Assembly: GCF_019635465.1 (NCBI RefSeq) | Contig: NZ_JAHBZK010000011.1 | Span: 1 to 64,000 of the forward strand | Reading direction: 5' to 3' | Source: Hydrogenophaga sp. | GTDB lineage: Bacteria > Pseudomonadota > Gammaproteobacteria > Burkholderiales > Burkholderiaceae_C | Length of the DNA: 64,000 bases | Part shown: positions 8,734-17,712 of the stretch, in pieces | Position numbering within the stretch: position 1 is the first letter of the stretch | Layout: every line of letters starts with the position of its first letter | Notes under the pieces: model-generated | What the model saw: only the letters and a program-made list of their open reading frames with translations | Databases searched by the model: none | Told to the model about the DNA's origin: nothing | Made by a program: the position numbers and the translations under genes

Positions 8734-11700
8734 ATGTCCTTCCTGCGCGCCCTCATCACCAACCACCCGCTGGCCAACATCGCCTTCGTGGTGGTCTGCC
8801 TGCTCGGCCTGGTCAGCTACAACACCATGCCGCGCGAACAAGACCCGGAGATCAACTTCAACTGGGTCGCGATCACCGCCACGCTGCCCGGCGCCGCCGC
8901 CGAAGACGTGGAGCGCCTCATCACCAACCCGCTGGAAGACGCCATCCAGGGCGTGCAGGACGTGCGCTTCGTCATCAGCAACTCGCGCGAGAACGTGGTC
9001 AGCATGCTGGTGCGCTTTCGCGAGATCGACGAGCGCACCTTCGACAAGCGCATGAACGACCTGCGCCGCGAGATCCAGAACAAAACCGCCGCCGAACTGC
9101 CGCGCGACGCCGAAGACCCGGTGATCCTGGAGATCACCACCAGCAACGGCTTTCCCACCGCGGCGCTGATGCTGGTCGGCCAGGCCGACGACGAAACCCT
9201 GCGCCGCCACGCCCGTCGCCTGCAAACCGACCTGGAACGCATCGGCGGCGTCGACCAGGTCACCACCGCCGGCCTGCGCGACCCGGAGGTGCTGGTCAGC
9301 CCCAACCCGCAGGCGCTGGCCGCGCGCGGGGTGCTGGCCAGCGACGTGGCCGACACGCTCTCGCAATGGTGGCGCGACACCACCGGTGGCACGCTGCGCA
9401 CCCAAAGCGGCGCCTGGGCGGTGGCCGTCAAGGGCGTGCTCACCGACCCCCAAGCACTGGCGCTGCTGCCAGTCGCGTCCTCGGTCAACCCCGGCACCAG
9501 CGTGCGCCTGGGCGACGTGGCGCGCATCGAACGCGCCCGCGCACCGGCGCAGCAACTGGCCTCGCTCAATGGACAGGCCGCCATCTCGCTGAGCGTGACC
9601 AAGAAGAGCGGCACCAACACGCTGACGCTGGTGGACACGCTCAAAGCCTTCATCGAGCGCGAGAACGCGGTGCTGGCCCCCGACGGTCTCAAGCTGATGC
9701 TCACCGACGACCAGACCGTGCCCACGCGCGAGGCCATTGGCGTCATGGAAACCAACGCCCTGCTCGGCGTGGGCCTGGTGCTGGCGGTGTGCTGGGTGTT
9801 CCTGGGCTGGCGCATCGGCCTGCTGGTGGCCGTGGGCATTCCGTTCTCGCTGCTGGCCACCTTTGCCCTGCTGGGCAGCATGGGCCACACGGTCAACGTG
9901 TCGGTGCTGCTGGGGGTGGTGATTGCGCTGGGCATGCTGGTGGACGACGCGGTGGTGGTGGTCGAGGCCATCTACTACCGCATGGAGCGCGGCCAGGCCG
10001 CGCTGGCCGCCAGCCTGGATGCGATCGCCGAGGTGTGGAAGCCGGTGCTCGCCTCGGTGGCCACCACGCTCGCGGCCTTTCTGCCCTTGATGCTGCTGCC
10101 GGGCATCGTGGGCAAGTTCATGTTCGTGATCCCGTTCGTGGTCACGCTGGCCCTGACCATTTCGCTGATCGAGGCGTTCTGGATGATGCCGGTGCACGTG
10201 GCCGCCATTGGCGTGCGCTTTGACAACCCGGGGCGGGTGCAGCGCTGGCGCAACCGCTTCAACCGCGCCACCCGGCTGCGCTATGGCCAGGCGCTGGCCT
10301 ATGTGCTGCGCCGGCCCAGGCGCTTCGCCGCCCTGGGCACCCTGTGCGTGGTTGCCGCGGTGGCGCTGCTGGCCAGCGGGCTGATCCGGGTGCAGTTCTT
10401 TGCCTTCGATCCGATCCGCGCCTTCTACGTCAACGTGGACATGCCGGCCACCGCCGCGCTCGAAGACACCATGGCCGAGGCGCGCAAGGTAGAGCAGGCG
10501 GTGCGTGCCCAGCTGAAGGGTGTGGGCAATGACGGCGAGGCGCGCGAGGTCAGCAGCTTTGCCGGCATCAAGTTCACCGAAACCGACATGGTCTTTGGCG
10601 ACCAGTACGGCCAGGTCTTTGTCTCGCTCAACCCGCGCACGCAAGGGTCTCGCGAGGTGACCGAGGTGGTCGAGCAAATGCGCGAGGCCATCACCAACCT
10701 GCCCGGGCCGGGCGCCAAGAGCTTCACGGTGCTGTCGGGCGGACCGCCCGCAGGCAAGCCGATCAACGTCAAGGTGCGCGGCGACGACTACGCCCGCATC
10801 GAGGCCGCGGTGGCCGAGCTCAAGGCGGTGGTGCGGCGCATCCCCGGCGCCACCGACGTGCAGGACGACAACGTCGCCGGCCGACCGCAGCTGCAGCTGC
10901 GCGTGGACCACGACGCGGTGCGCCACGCCGGGCTGGACGCCGCGCGCGTGGCGCGCCTGGTGCGCCTGGCCGTGGACGGCGAGGTGGTGGCCTTCACCCG
11001 CGACGGCGGCGACAAGATCGAGCTGCGCGTGCGCTCCGACCAGGCCCTGCGCGACGGCGCGGCGCTGCGCATCGACCCCGCCAGCCTGCTCGACGAACCC
11101 GTGGCCCTGCCCAATGGCCAGACCACCCGGCTGGGCACGCTGGTGCGCGCCGAGGTCGAACCCGGGCGCGGCTTCATCAAACACTACAACCTGCGCCGCA
11201 CCATCACGGTCGAAGCCAACCTCGACAAGGAAATCACCGACACCACCGTGGCCAACGACATGGTCAAGGCCGAGTGGGAGCAGATGCGCACGCGCCACCC
11301 TGGCGTCGATCTGGATTTCTCCGGCGAGCTCGAAGACATCGAGGAGAGCCTGGCAGCCATGCAGGTGCTGTTCATGCTCGGTGTCGGCCTGATCTACCTG
11401 ATCCTGGCGGCGCAATTCCGCAGCTACTGGCAGCCGCTGATGATCCTGGTGACCGTGCCGCTGGCCTTCACCGGTGTGGCCTTCGGGCTGGCCATCTCGG
11501 GCAATCCGTTGTCCCTGTACACGCTCTATGGCGTGATCGCGCTCACCGGCATTGCGGTCAATTCGGCCATCGTGCTCATCGACGCGGCCAACGCGCGCCA
11601 GGCCGAGGGCATGAGCACCATCCACGCCATCGTGCAGGCGGGGCGCCGGCGCGTGGTGCCCATCCTCATCACCACCACGACCACCATCGGCGGCCTGTTC

Positions 11701-11892
11701 TCACTGGCCTTCGGCCTGGGCGGCCAGAGCCTGCTGTGGGGGCCGGTGGCGGCCAGCATCGTCTGGGGGCTGGCGTTCTCGACGGTGCTGACGCTGTTCA
11801 TGGTGCCGCTGCTCTACCTGGCCTTCATGCGCCAAAAGAACCGACGCTGGCACAAACCGACGAACGCCACCCTCGCCGCGCACGGAAGCTGA
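8734..11892 (+). CDS. RND efflux pump, inner-membrane permease (second system)
   Basis: A 1052-residue RND transporter with the standard repeat architecture: an N-terminal helix, a porter and docking loop, a central bundle carrying GMLVDDAVVVVEAI with the proton-relay Asp-Asp near residue 404, a second loop, and a C-terminal bundle. It groups by eye with pumps of the AcrB/MdtB superfamily rather than heavy-metal CzcA, because the CzcA-type DFG signature is absent. It pairs with the adaptor just upstream. It differs clearly from the pump at 2383-5532, so the window carries two independent systems. Confidence 0.92.
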   Translation: MSFLRALITNHPLANIAFVVVCLLGLVSYNTMPREQDPEINFNWVAITATLPGAAAEDVERLITNPLEDAIQGVQDVRFVISNSRENVVSMLVRFREIDERTFDKRMNDLRREIQNKTAAELPRDAEDPVILEITTSNGFPTAALMLVGQADDETLRRHARRLQTDLERIGGVDQVTTAGLRDPEVLVSPNPQALAARGVLASDVADTLSQWWRDTTGGTLRTQSGAWAVAVKGVLTDPQALALLPVASSVNPGTSVRLGDVARIERARAPAQQLASLNGQAAISLSVTKKSGTNTLTLVDTLKAFIERENAVLAPDGLKLMLTDDQTVPTREAIGVMETNALLGVGLVLAVCWVFLGWRIGLLVAVGIPFSLLATFALLGSMGHTVNVSVLLGVVIALGMLVDDAVVVVEAIYYRMERGQAALAASLDAIAEVWKPVLASVATTLAAFLPLMLLPGIVGKFMFVIPFVVTLALTISLIEAFWMMPVHVAAIGVRFDNPGRVQRWRNRFNRATRLRYGQALAYVLRRPRRFAALGTLCVVAAVALLASGLIRVQFFAFDPIRAFYVNVDMPATAALEDTMAEARKVEQAVRAQLKGVGNDGEAREVSSFAGIKFTETDMVFGDQYGQVFVSLNPRTQGSREVTEVVEQMREAITNLPGPGAKSFTVLSGGPPAGKPINVKVRGDDYARIEAAVAELKAVVRRIPGATDVQDDNVAGRPQLQLRVDHDAVRHAGLDAARVARLVRLAVDGEVVAFTRDGGDKIELRVRSDQALRDGAALRIDPASLLDEPVALPNGQTTRLGTLVRAEVEPGRGFIKHYNLRRTITVEANLDKEITDTTVANDMVKAEWEQMRTRHPGVDLDFSGELEDIEESLAAMQVLFMLGVGLIYLILAAQFRSYWQPLMILVTVPLAFTGVAFGLAISGNPLSLYTLYGVIALTGIAVNSAIVLIDAANARQAEGMSTIHAIVQAGRRRVVPILITTTTTIGGLFSLAFGLGGQSLLWGPVAASIVWGLAFSTVLTLFMVPLLYLAFMRQKNRRWHKPTNATLAAHGS

Positions 11893-11938
11893 CGCAGCGC
11901 AAAGCGCCGATCCATGCCCGGGGCTAGGCTGCGCCCCC

Positions 11939-13207
11939 ATGGTCGACGCATTGCCCCCCACACTCACGCCCGCCGAACCCACCCCGGTCAGCCCTGCGGC
12001 CCAGGCCGACGCGCTGCTGCAGCAGGCACAGGCCAGCGGCATGCGCCCATTGCTGCTGAAAGGACGCACGCTGCTGCCGGTGGTGCAAGGCGGCATGGGC
12101 GTGGGCATTTCGGGCGCGCGCCTGGCGGGCACTGTGGCCGGACTGGGCGCCATGGGCGTGCTCTCGGCACTGGAGCTGCGCCGGCAGTACCCCGACCTCA
12201 TGGCACAGACCGACCCCTTGCCCATCGACGACCACACCCGCGCCCGCATCGACGCCGCCAACTTCGAGGCGCTGCGCCGCGAGGTGGCCAAGGCCCGCGC
12301 GCTCTCGGGTGGTCGCGGCCTGCTGGCGGTCAACATCATGAAAGCCGTCTCGGCCTACGACGCCTATGTGCGCGAATCGCTGGCCTGCGGCGTCGACGCG
12401 ATCGTGGTTGGTGCCGGCCTGCCGCTCGACCTGCCCGATCTGGCCCGCGAGCACCCGCACACCGCCCTCATCCCCATCCTGTCCGACGCGCGCGGCGTGC
12501 AACTGCTGCTGCGCAAGTGGGAGAAGAAAGGCCGGCTGCCCGACGCCATCGTGATCGAGCACCCGCGCCTGGCCGGTGGCCACCTGGGCGCTGCCCGCGT
12601 GGCCGACCTGGGCGATACGCGCTTCGACTTCGAGCAGGTGCTGCCCGCCGTGCGCGAGCAACTGCGCACCATGGGCGCCGAAGGCCAGGTGGCGCTGATC
12701 GCCGCCGGCGGCATGCAGGGCCCGCAGGACGTCTTGCGCATGCAGCGCCTGGGTGCCGACGCGGTGCAGATGGGCACGGCCTTCGCCGTCACCGACGAGT
12801 GCGACGCCCACACCGCCTTCAAGCAGGTGCTGGCCGGCGCCCGACCGGAGGACATTGTCGAGTTCGTCAGCGTCGCCGGCCTGCCAGCGCGCGCCGTGCG
12901 CACCCCCTGGCTGGACAAGTACCTGCGCGTGCTGCCCAAGCTGCAATCCGTCGCCCACCCCAAGCGCCGCTGCAACATGGGCTTTGACTGCCTGGCCCAC
13001 TGCGGCCTGCGAGACGGCGTGGCCGACATGGGCCAGTTCTGCATCGACCAGCAACTGGGGCACGCCATGGAAGGCGACCTGCAGCGCGGCCTGTTCTTCC
13101 GTGGCGCGGGTGCCCTGCCCTTTGGCGACCGCATCCGGCCCGTGAGCGAGCTGCTGCGCTGGATGGTGGGCGGCGCCCTGCCCGACGCGGCGCCCACGCT
13201 CGGCTGA
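11939..13207 (+). CDS. Nitronate monooxygenase / 2-nitropropane dioxygenase-family flavoprotein
   Basis: A 422-residue FMN-dependent TIM-barrel protein. It begins its barrel with LLPVVQGGMGVGISGARLAG, the usual phosphate- and FMN-binding start of the family. It has an EHPRLAGGHLG segment carrying the family histidine and an IAAGGMQGPQDV plus MGTAFAVTDE pair for FMN phosphate binding. A C-terminal segment carries three cysteines in CNMGFDCLAHC. The family oxidises toxic alkyl nitronates, but many members act elsewhere, and some bacterial homologues work as enoyl reductases. An in-frame ATG at 12041 would give a shorter form beginning at the barrel. Confidence 0.85.
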   Translation: MVDALPPTLTPAEPTPVSPAAQADALLQQAQASGMRPLLLKGRTLLPVVQGGMGVGISGARLAGTVAGLGAMGVLSALELRRQYPDLMAQTDPLPIDDHTRARIDAANFEALRREVAKARALSGGRGLLAVNIMKAVSAYDAYVRESLACGVDAIVVGAGLPLDLPDLAREHPHTALIPILSDARGVQLLLRKWEKKGRLPDAIVIEHPRLAGGHLGAARVADLGDTRFDFEQVLPAVREQLRTMGAEGQVALIAAGGMQGPQDVLRMQRLGADAVQMGTAFAVTDECDAHTAFKQVLAGARPEDIVEFVSVAGLPARAVRTPWLDKYLRVLPKLQSVAHPKRRCNMGFDCLAHCGLRDGVADMGQFCIDQQLGHAMEGDLQRGLFFRGAGALPFGDRIRPVSELLRWMVGGALPDAAPTLG

Positions 13208-13337
13208 ACCCGCGACCGCACATCCCACCGTTCGTCGCCAAGGCCGTCACAGGTACGGTCCCTCCGTCGTCTTGCTGGCAGATGACCCCGATCGGATTGC
13301 GCGGCGGGGCTTCCCCACCGCAACACGAAGGACTCCC

Positions 13338-14141
13338 ATGCACATCACCCTCATCGGCGGCACCGGCCTCATCGGTAGCCGGCTTGCCCAACGCCTGCGC
13401 CTGGCCGGCCACACGGTCGTGGCCGCCGCACCCAGCACCGGCGTCAACACGCTCACCGGCCAGGGCCTGCCTGAAGCGCTTCAAGGCGCGCAGGTGCTGG
13501 TCGACGTGAGCAACTCGCCCGACTTCGCCGACCAGGCGGTGCTGGATTTCTTTCAGACGTCCACCCGACAACTCATCCGCGCAGCCACCGCCGCCGGCGT
13601 GCGGCACTACGTCGCCCTGTCCATCGTCGGCATCGATCGCCCGCCGGGCAACGGCTACTTCCGCGCAAAGCTGGCACAGGAGGCGCTCATTCGCGCCAGC
13701 GCCCTGCCGCACACCATCGTGCGGGCCACGCAATTCCACGAATTCGTCGGCGCCATCGCCGACGCAGCCACGCGCGATGGCGTGGTGCACGCCACCAGCG
13801 CCGGCATCCAGACAATTGCGGCCGATGACGTGGCGCTGGCGCTGGCCGGCGTGGCGCAGAACGCGCCCCTCAACGGCGTGTGCGAGATTGCCGGGCCCCA
13901 GCCCATGGGCATGGACGCGCTGATGCGCCAGGCCCTGGCGCTGCGTGGCGACGCCCGCCGCGTGGTCACCGACGACGCAGCGCCCTACTTCGGCGCCGTG
14001 CTGCAAGCCAGCACCTTGCTGCCCGGCCCCGACGCCTGGCTGGCGCCCACTACCTGGCCTGCCTGGCACGAACGCCAGAGCGGCAGGGACAACCTGCCGC
14101 AGACACAGGCCACGGACACTGGCGGCATGATGGCGCGCTGA
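13338..14141 (+). CDS. NAD(P)-binding NmrA/SDR-like reductase
   Basis: A 267-residue atypical short-chain dehydrogenase. The glycine motif TLIGGTGLIGSRLA opens an NAD(P)-binding Rossmann fold, and the chain continues as an NmrA-like, NAD(P)H-quinone-reductase-like protein lacking a clear Tyr-x3-Lys pair. The start at 13338 is chosen for the Shine-Dalgarno GAAGGA nine bases upstream and for the immediate nucleotide-binding strand. It ends 11 bp before the SigJ-type sigma gene, so the two form a transcription unit. This pairing recurs in other genomes and suggests a redox or stress link. Confidence 0.8.
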   Translation: MHITLIGGTGLIGSRLAQRLRLAGHTVVAAAPSTGVNTLTGQGLPEALQGAQVLVDVSNSPDFADQAVLDFFQTSTRQLIRAATAAGVRHYVALSIVGIDRPPGNGYFRAKLAQEALIRASALPHTIVRATQFHEFVGAIADAATRDGVVHATSAGIQTIAADDVALALAGVAQNAPLNGVCEIAGPQPMGMDALMRQALALRGDARRVVTDDAAPYFGAVLQASTLLPGPDAWLAPTTWPAWHERQSGRDNLPQTQATDTGGMMAR

Positions 14142-14152
14142 CCCGCCAAACC

Positions 14153-15064
14153 ATGGACCACCGCACCGCCACCTTCGCCCGCTTGCGCCGCCGGCTGCAC
14201 GGCATCGGCTACCGCATGCTCGGCACACAGGCCGAGGCCGACGACGTGGTGCAGGACGCCTGGCTGCGCTGGCACGCGGCCGACGCCTCGGCGATCGACA
14301 ACGACGAGGCCTGGCTGGTGTCGGTCACCACCCGCCTGGCCATCGACCGCCTGCGCGCGCTCAAGGCGCGGCGCGAAGACTACGTCGGCATGTGGCTGCC
14401 GGAGCCCGAACTGGGCGACGCGCCCGCCACGCCCGAGCAGATGCTCGAACGCGCCGATGAGGTGTCCTTCGCGCTGCTCACCGCGCTGGAGCGGCTCAGC
14501 CCGGAGGCGCGTGCCGCCTTCTTGCTGCGCGAGGTCTTCGACCTGCCCTACGACGAGGTGGCGCAAACCCTGCAACGCAGCGAGGCCGCCTGCCGGCAAC
14601 TGGTGCACCGCGCACGAACTCAGGTGCGCGAGTCACGACCGCGCCAACGCGTCGATGACGCGCACCGGCAGAAGCTGCTGCAGGGCTTCGCCGACGCCGC
14701 CACGCGCGGCGACTTTGGCGCCCTGAAACAGATGCTGGCCGAAGACGCCCAACTCATCGGCGATGGTGGCGGTGTGGTGCCGAGCTTTGGCGTGCCGATG
14801 CTCGGTGGCCAGCGCATCGCCCAGCTCTACCTCGCCACCAGCCTGCGCTATCCGGGTGCGCTGCAGATCGAGGTCGTGCGCATCAACGGCGAATGGGGAC
14901 TGCTGCGGCACATCGATGGCGCGCTGGAATCCGTGCAGGCCATCGAGTTCGACGGCGAGCGCATCGTGCGCATCCACGCCCAGCGCAACCCGCACAAGCT
15001 GGCCGCCATCGCGGCGCAGCGCGGCACGCCGCTTCAGGCCGACGGCGGCGGTGTCAGCGGCTGA
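14153..15064 (+). CDS. SigJ-type ECF RNA polymerase sigma factor with C-terminal SnoaL-like domain
   Basis: A 303-residue ECF sigma factor. Region 2 covers about residues 5-70 (QAEADDVVQDAWLRW and TTRLAIDRLRALKARRE). Region 4 has FDLPYDEVAQTLQRSEAACRQLVHRAR at about residues 125-152. A C-terminal NTF2/SnoaL-like domain of about 110 residues replaces a separate anti-sigma factor as the regulatory part, which is typical of the SigJ group. The gene follows the NmrA-like reductase by 11 bp and overlaps the convergent MscS gene by 31 bp. No anti-sigma gene is adjacent. Confidence 0.88.
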   Translation: MDHRTATFARLRRRLHGIGYRMLGTQAEADDVVQDAWLRWHAADASAIDNDEAWLVSVTTRLAIDRLRALKARREDYVGMWLPEPELGDAPATPEQMLERADEVSFALLTALERLSPEARAAFLLREVFDLPYDEVAQTLQRSEAACRQLVHRARTQVRESRPRQRVDDAHRQKLLQGFADAATRGDFGALKQMLAEDAQLIGDGGGVVPSFGVPMLGGQRIAQLYLATSLRYPGALQIEVVRINGEWGLLRHIDGALESVQAIEFDGERIVRIHAQRNPHKLAAIAAQRGTPLQADGGGVSG

Positions 15065-16698
15065 TCACCGCGCGATGACCAGGGCCCGGGCGGCACCACC
15101 TGGGCAACGGGTGGGTCGGCCATGTAGTGCGGCGACATGATCTGAACGCCGTTCTCGTTGAACACGTCCTGCACATGGGCGTGCAACTGGTTCATGGCCT
15201 CGATGCGCCGCCCTGGTGACTCCTTGCTGCTTTGCGCGCACAGGCGGTACTCCACATAGAAGTCCGACAGCGCGGTCTGCACCACATAGGGCGCCGGCTC
15301 ACTGGCCACCGCCGGCGTGCGACGCGCCGCTTCGAGCAGCAGCGCGTGCACCTGGCGCCAGGGCGTGGCGTAGCCGATCGTGACGCAGGTATGCAGCACG
15401 AAATGCCCCTCGGGCACCAGACGCGAGTAGTTGCGGATCGGCTGCGCAAACATCACGGCGTTGGGCAGGCTGACCTCTTCGCCCAGGCCGGTGTGGATCT
15501 TGGTGGTGAACAAGCCCAGCGCCGTGACCGTGCCTTCGGTCTCGCCTACCCGGACGTACTCGCCCACGCGCACGGAGCGCGAATACATCAGGCTCATGCC
15601 CGACAGCGCCTGGCCCACCACGCTGGACGCGCCCAGCGACAGCATCAGACCGGCCAGCACCGTCACGCCCTTGAAGGCCTCGCTGTGCGCGCCGGGCAGG
15701 TAGGGGTAGGCCATGGCCAGCGCAAACAACCAGATGGCCACCGTGGTCAGTCGCCGCGTGGGTACCACGGTGTCGGCGTCCAGCCATGGCAACTGCACCT
15801 CGCCGCGCTGCACACGCCGCAGCAGCGCCGCGTTGGCCCGCACCGCCACCCGCGCCAGCAGGAAGATGAAAACGGCCACCACCAGGCCCGGCACGGCCGC
15901 AGCAATGGCCAGCGCGAACTGCTCGATCACCCCCAGCAACCAGGTGGTGGAGCGCTCGCCCCAGGGGCGGGTGAACGGAAACTGGTGCAGCACATAGCTC
16001 ACCCAGGCCTCGATTGCGAACGCGCTCAATAGCCAGGCCAGCGCCGTCATGCCCAGACGCCCGACCGAAGCAGCCGCCTCGGCGTAGCCCGACAACCATC
16101 CGCCACGCAGGCTGGCGGGCGACTTCAATCGCTCCCACAGGTGCACCACCGCCAGGCGACGCGCGCGCCAGAGCAACCACAGGATGAAGGCCGTCACCGC
16201 CGTCGCCGCCAGCGCCTTGCCCGCCGCACGCCAGCGCGCACCCAGATCGTTCGCTTCGCGGTGTTCGTCGATCGCCAGGCGCAGCCGGTTGAGCACGTCG
16301 ACGGAGTGGCCGTCCAGCGCGCTCTCGCCACGGGGCGAGTCCAGATCGGCGGCCACCAGATAGAACAGCGGCACACCGTCCAGCTCAAACCGCACCGACG
16401 CCCCTGCCGAGGTGCGCGCGGGCAAGGCGTCGGCCTTGCGCGCCAGGGCCGATGCCAGCGCCAGTTCGGCCAGCCGCACCCGGTCCGCCGGCGAGTCACC
16501 GAGCAGCGCAGAACGAAACGTGACGATGTGGCGATTGCCCCAGACCAGCTCGGCGGCCTCGGGCGCAACTTGCGGCTCGGGCACGGTGGCGGGCGGCTCC
16601 TGCGCCAGCACCGCAGATGGCAGGACCAGCGCCCCCAGCCACAGGGCAAGGCGCCCGAGAACCCTCAACCCCGGTGATCTACGCGAGCGAGCCGGCAT
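15034..16698 (-). CDS. Mechanosensitive ion channel (MscS family)
   Basis: A 554-residue small-conductance mechanosensitive channel relative. It has a signal peptide (about residues 1-28), a periplasmic domain, four or five predicted membrane segments between residues 165 and 330, and the pore and beta domain around LGASSVVGQALSGMSLMYSRSVRVGEYVRVGETEGTV. The MscS C-terminal domain then includes VSLPNAVMFAQPIRNYS. It should open under hypo-osmotic shock. The start at 16698 is supported by ACGGAGGACAGC just upstream; an open frame continues further upstream but is antisense overlap. It is probably co-transcribed with the exported protein at 16767-17510 under an FNR-like box. Confidence 0.9.
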   Translation of the reverse strand: MPARSRRSPGLRVLGRLALWLGALVLPSAVLAQEPPATVPEPQVAPEAAELVWGNRHIVTFRSALLGDSPADRVRLAELALASALARKADALPARTSAGASVRFELDGVPLFYLVAADLDSPRGESALDGHSVDVLNRLRLAIDEHREANDLGARWRAAGKALAATAVTAFILWLLWRARRLAVVHLWERLKSPASLRGGWLSGYAEAAASVGRLGMTALAWLLSAFAIEAWVSYVLHQFPFTRPWGERSTTWLLGVIEQFALAIAAAVPGLVVAVFIFLLARVAVRANAALLRRVQRGEVQLPWLDADTVVPTRRLTTVAIWLFALAMAYPYLPGAHSEAFKGVTVLAGLMLSLGASSVVGQALSGMSLMYSRSVRVGEYVRVGETEGTVTALGLFTTKIHTGLGEEVSLPNAVMFAQPIRNYSRLVPEGHFVLHTCVTIGYATPWRQVHALLLEAARRTPAVASEPAPYVVQTALSDFYVEYRLCAQSSKESPGRRIEAMNQLHAHVQDVFNENGVQIMSPHYMADPPVAQVVPPGPWSSRGDQPLTPPPSA

Positions 16699-16766
16699 GC
16701 TGTCCTCCGTGCAGGGCCCCTGCCGACGGCAGGCGGGCGCAGCGCCGCATTGTGCGGCGTCTCGGC

Positions 16767-17510
16767 TCACCCGAACCGCAAAAACAGCTTGCTGTAAGGC
16801 GCCTTGACTTTGGCAATCGCGGCCAGCGCGGCGTCGGCCTGCTGCGCGCGCACCGCGGTGCGCAACTGCGCCACGGAATCCAGCACCGCCTGCAGGGCCG
16901 GGCCGAACGCCGGGTCGGCCCTCAGCTCGGCCGTCGCTTCGCTTTGCAAGCGCTGCGCCAGGAAGTCCAGCACGCCCACCTGCTCGGCCAGCGGCGCCCA
17001 GCCATCGCGCTGACCGACGAGGGCCTTGCCCTCGGTCAGCAGGTGCTCCATGGCCGCGTGGTAGGCGTTCATGTGGTCGCTGTAGACGATCACACCGTTG
17101 CGCTGGCGCAGTGCCGCCAGCACATCGCGCACCTGCTCCAGCGTTTCGTGGGCCTCGGGCAATTGCCCGCGCGCCACCTGCTCGGCGGCGGCTGCGTACA
17201 GGCCGTCGACCGCCTTCAGGTCCTGGGCGAAGCCGGCGTCGCGCTCGTAGGGCAAGGTGGGCTGGCCGCCAAAGCGCTGCGTCAGCTGCGCCCATGCGGT
17301 GCGCGCGCGCGTCAGCGCGGCCCCCGACTCGGCTTGCGATTGGGCGTTGGTCTGGAACAGCGCCTGCCGGTAGGGCACATAAGCCTGCACCATGGCATCC
17401 GTCACCGGATCGCCCGCTTGCGCCGCCGACCCCAGCGCACCCAGCAGAGTGCACAGCACCCACGCCACCCGACGCGAGCCAACCCTTGAACCATTGCCCC
17501 TGGCACCCAT
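16767..17510 (-). CDS. Exported helical protein of unknown function
   Basis: A 247-residue protein I do not recognise. The start at 17510 follows a strong CGGAGG and gives a signal peptide ending in GSAAQA before GDPVTD, so it is periplasmic. The rest is predicted mostly helical and Ala/Gln-rich, without cysteines in the mature part. It contains a VIVYSDHMNAYHAAMEHLL segment with spaced histidines that might bind metal. It lies 68 bp upstream of the MscS channel gene on the same strand. An FNR-like box 68-81 bp upstream suggests oxygen-dependent control of the pair. Confidence 0.65.
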   Translation of the reverse strand: MGARGNGSRVGSRRVAWVLCTLLGALGSAAQAGDPVTDAMVQAYVPYRQALFQTNAQSQAESGAALTRARTAWAQLTQRFGGQPTLPYERDAGFAQDLKAVDGLYAAAAEQVARGQLPEAHETLEQVRDVLAALRQRNGVIVYSDHMNAYHAAMEHLLTEGKALVGQRDGWAPLAEQVGVLDFLAQRLQSEATAELRADPAFGPALQAVLDSVAQLRTAVRAQQADAALAAIAKVKAPYSKLFLRFG

Positions 17511-17577
17511 GTAAGACCTCCGTGTGGCCCGGCGGGCCAGCGACGCGGCAGTGTGGCGCCCGCGACGCCCGAGGACA

Positions 17578-17591
17578 TTGATCGCGGTCAA
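17578..17591. promoter_or_regulatory. FNR/Anr-type binding site (TTGATCGCGGTCAA)
   Basis: The 14-mer matches the FNR/Anr consensus TTGAT-N4-ATCAA at nine of ten fixed positions (ATCAA reads GTCAA). It is centred about 74 bp upstream of the start codon of the exported-protein and MscS operon, a usual place for an FNR activator site at -41.5 if the leader is about 30 bases. It could also act on the divergent pirin gene, 121 bp away. Confidence 0.55.
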
Positions 17592-17712
17592 TGCCGTGCT
17601 GCGGATCGCACACGGCCGGGCCGCAAAGGCCCTTCACCCGTCAGCGTCTGCGCAAGCGCCCTAAGCTTCGCGTCGGCCCCGCTCAGTTGGGGTCGCGTTT
17701 CTGGAGAAGACC

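Noticed and set aside
8725-11625. A 966-codon open frame opposite the second RND pump gene
   Set aside because: It is the antisense frame of a well-supported pump, rich in His, Arg, Gly and Gln as expected from GC-rich reverse reading, and shows no domain or start signal.
16699-17637. Upstream in-frame extension of the MscS gene
   Set aside because: It lies opposite or overlapping the exported-protein gene, whereas a strong Shine-Dalgarno and signal peptide fix the MscS start at 16698.
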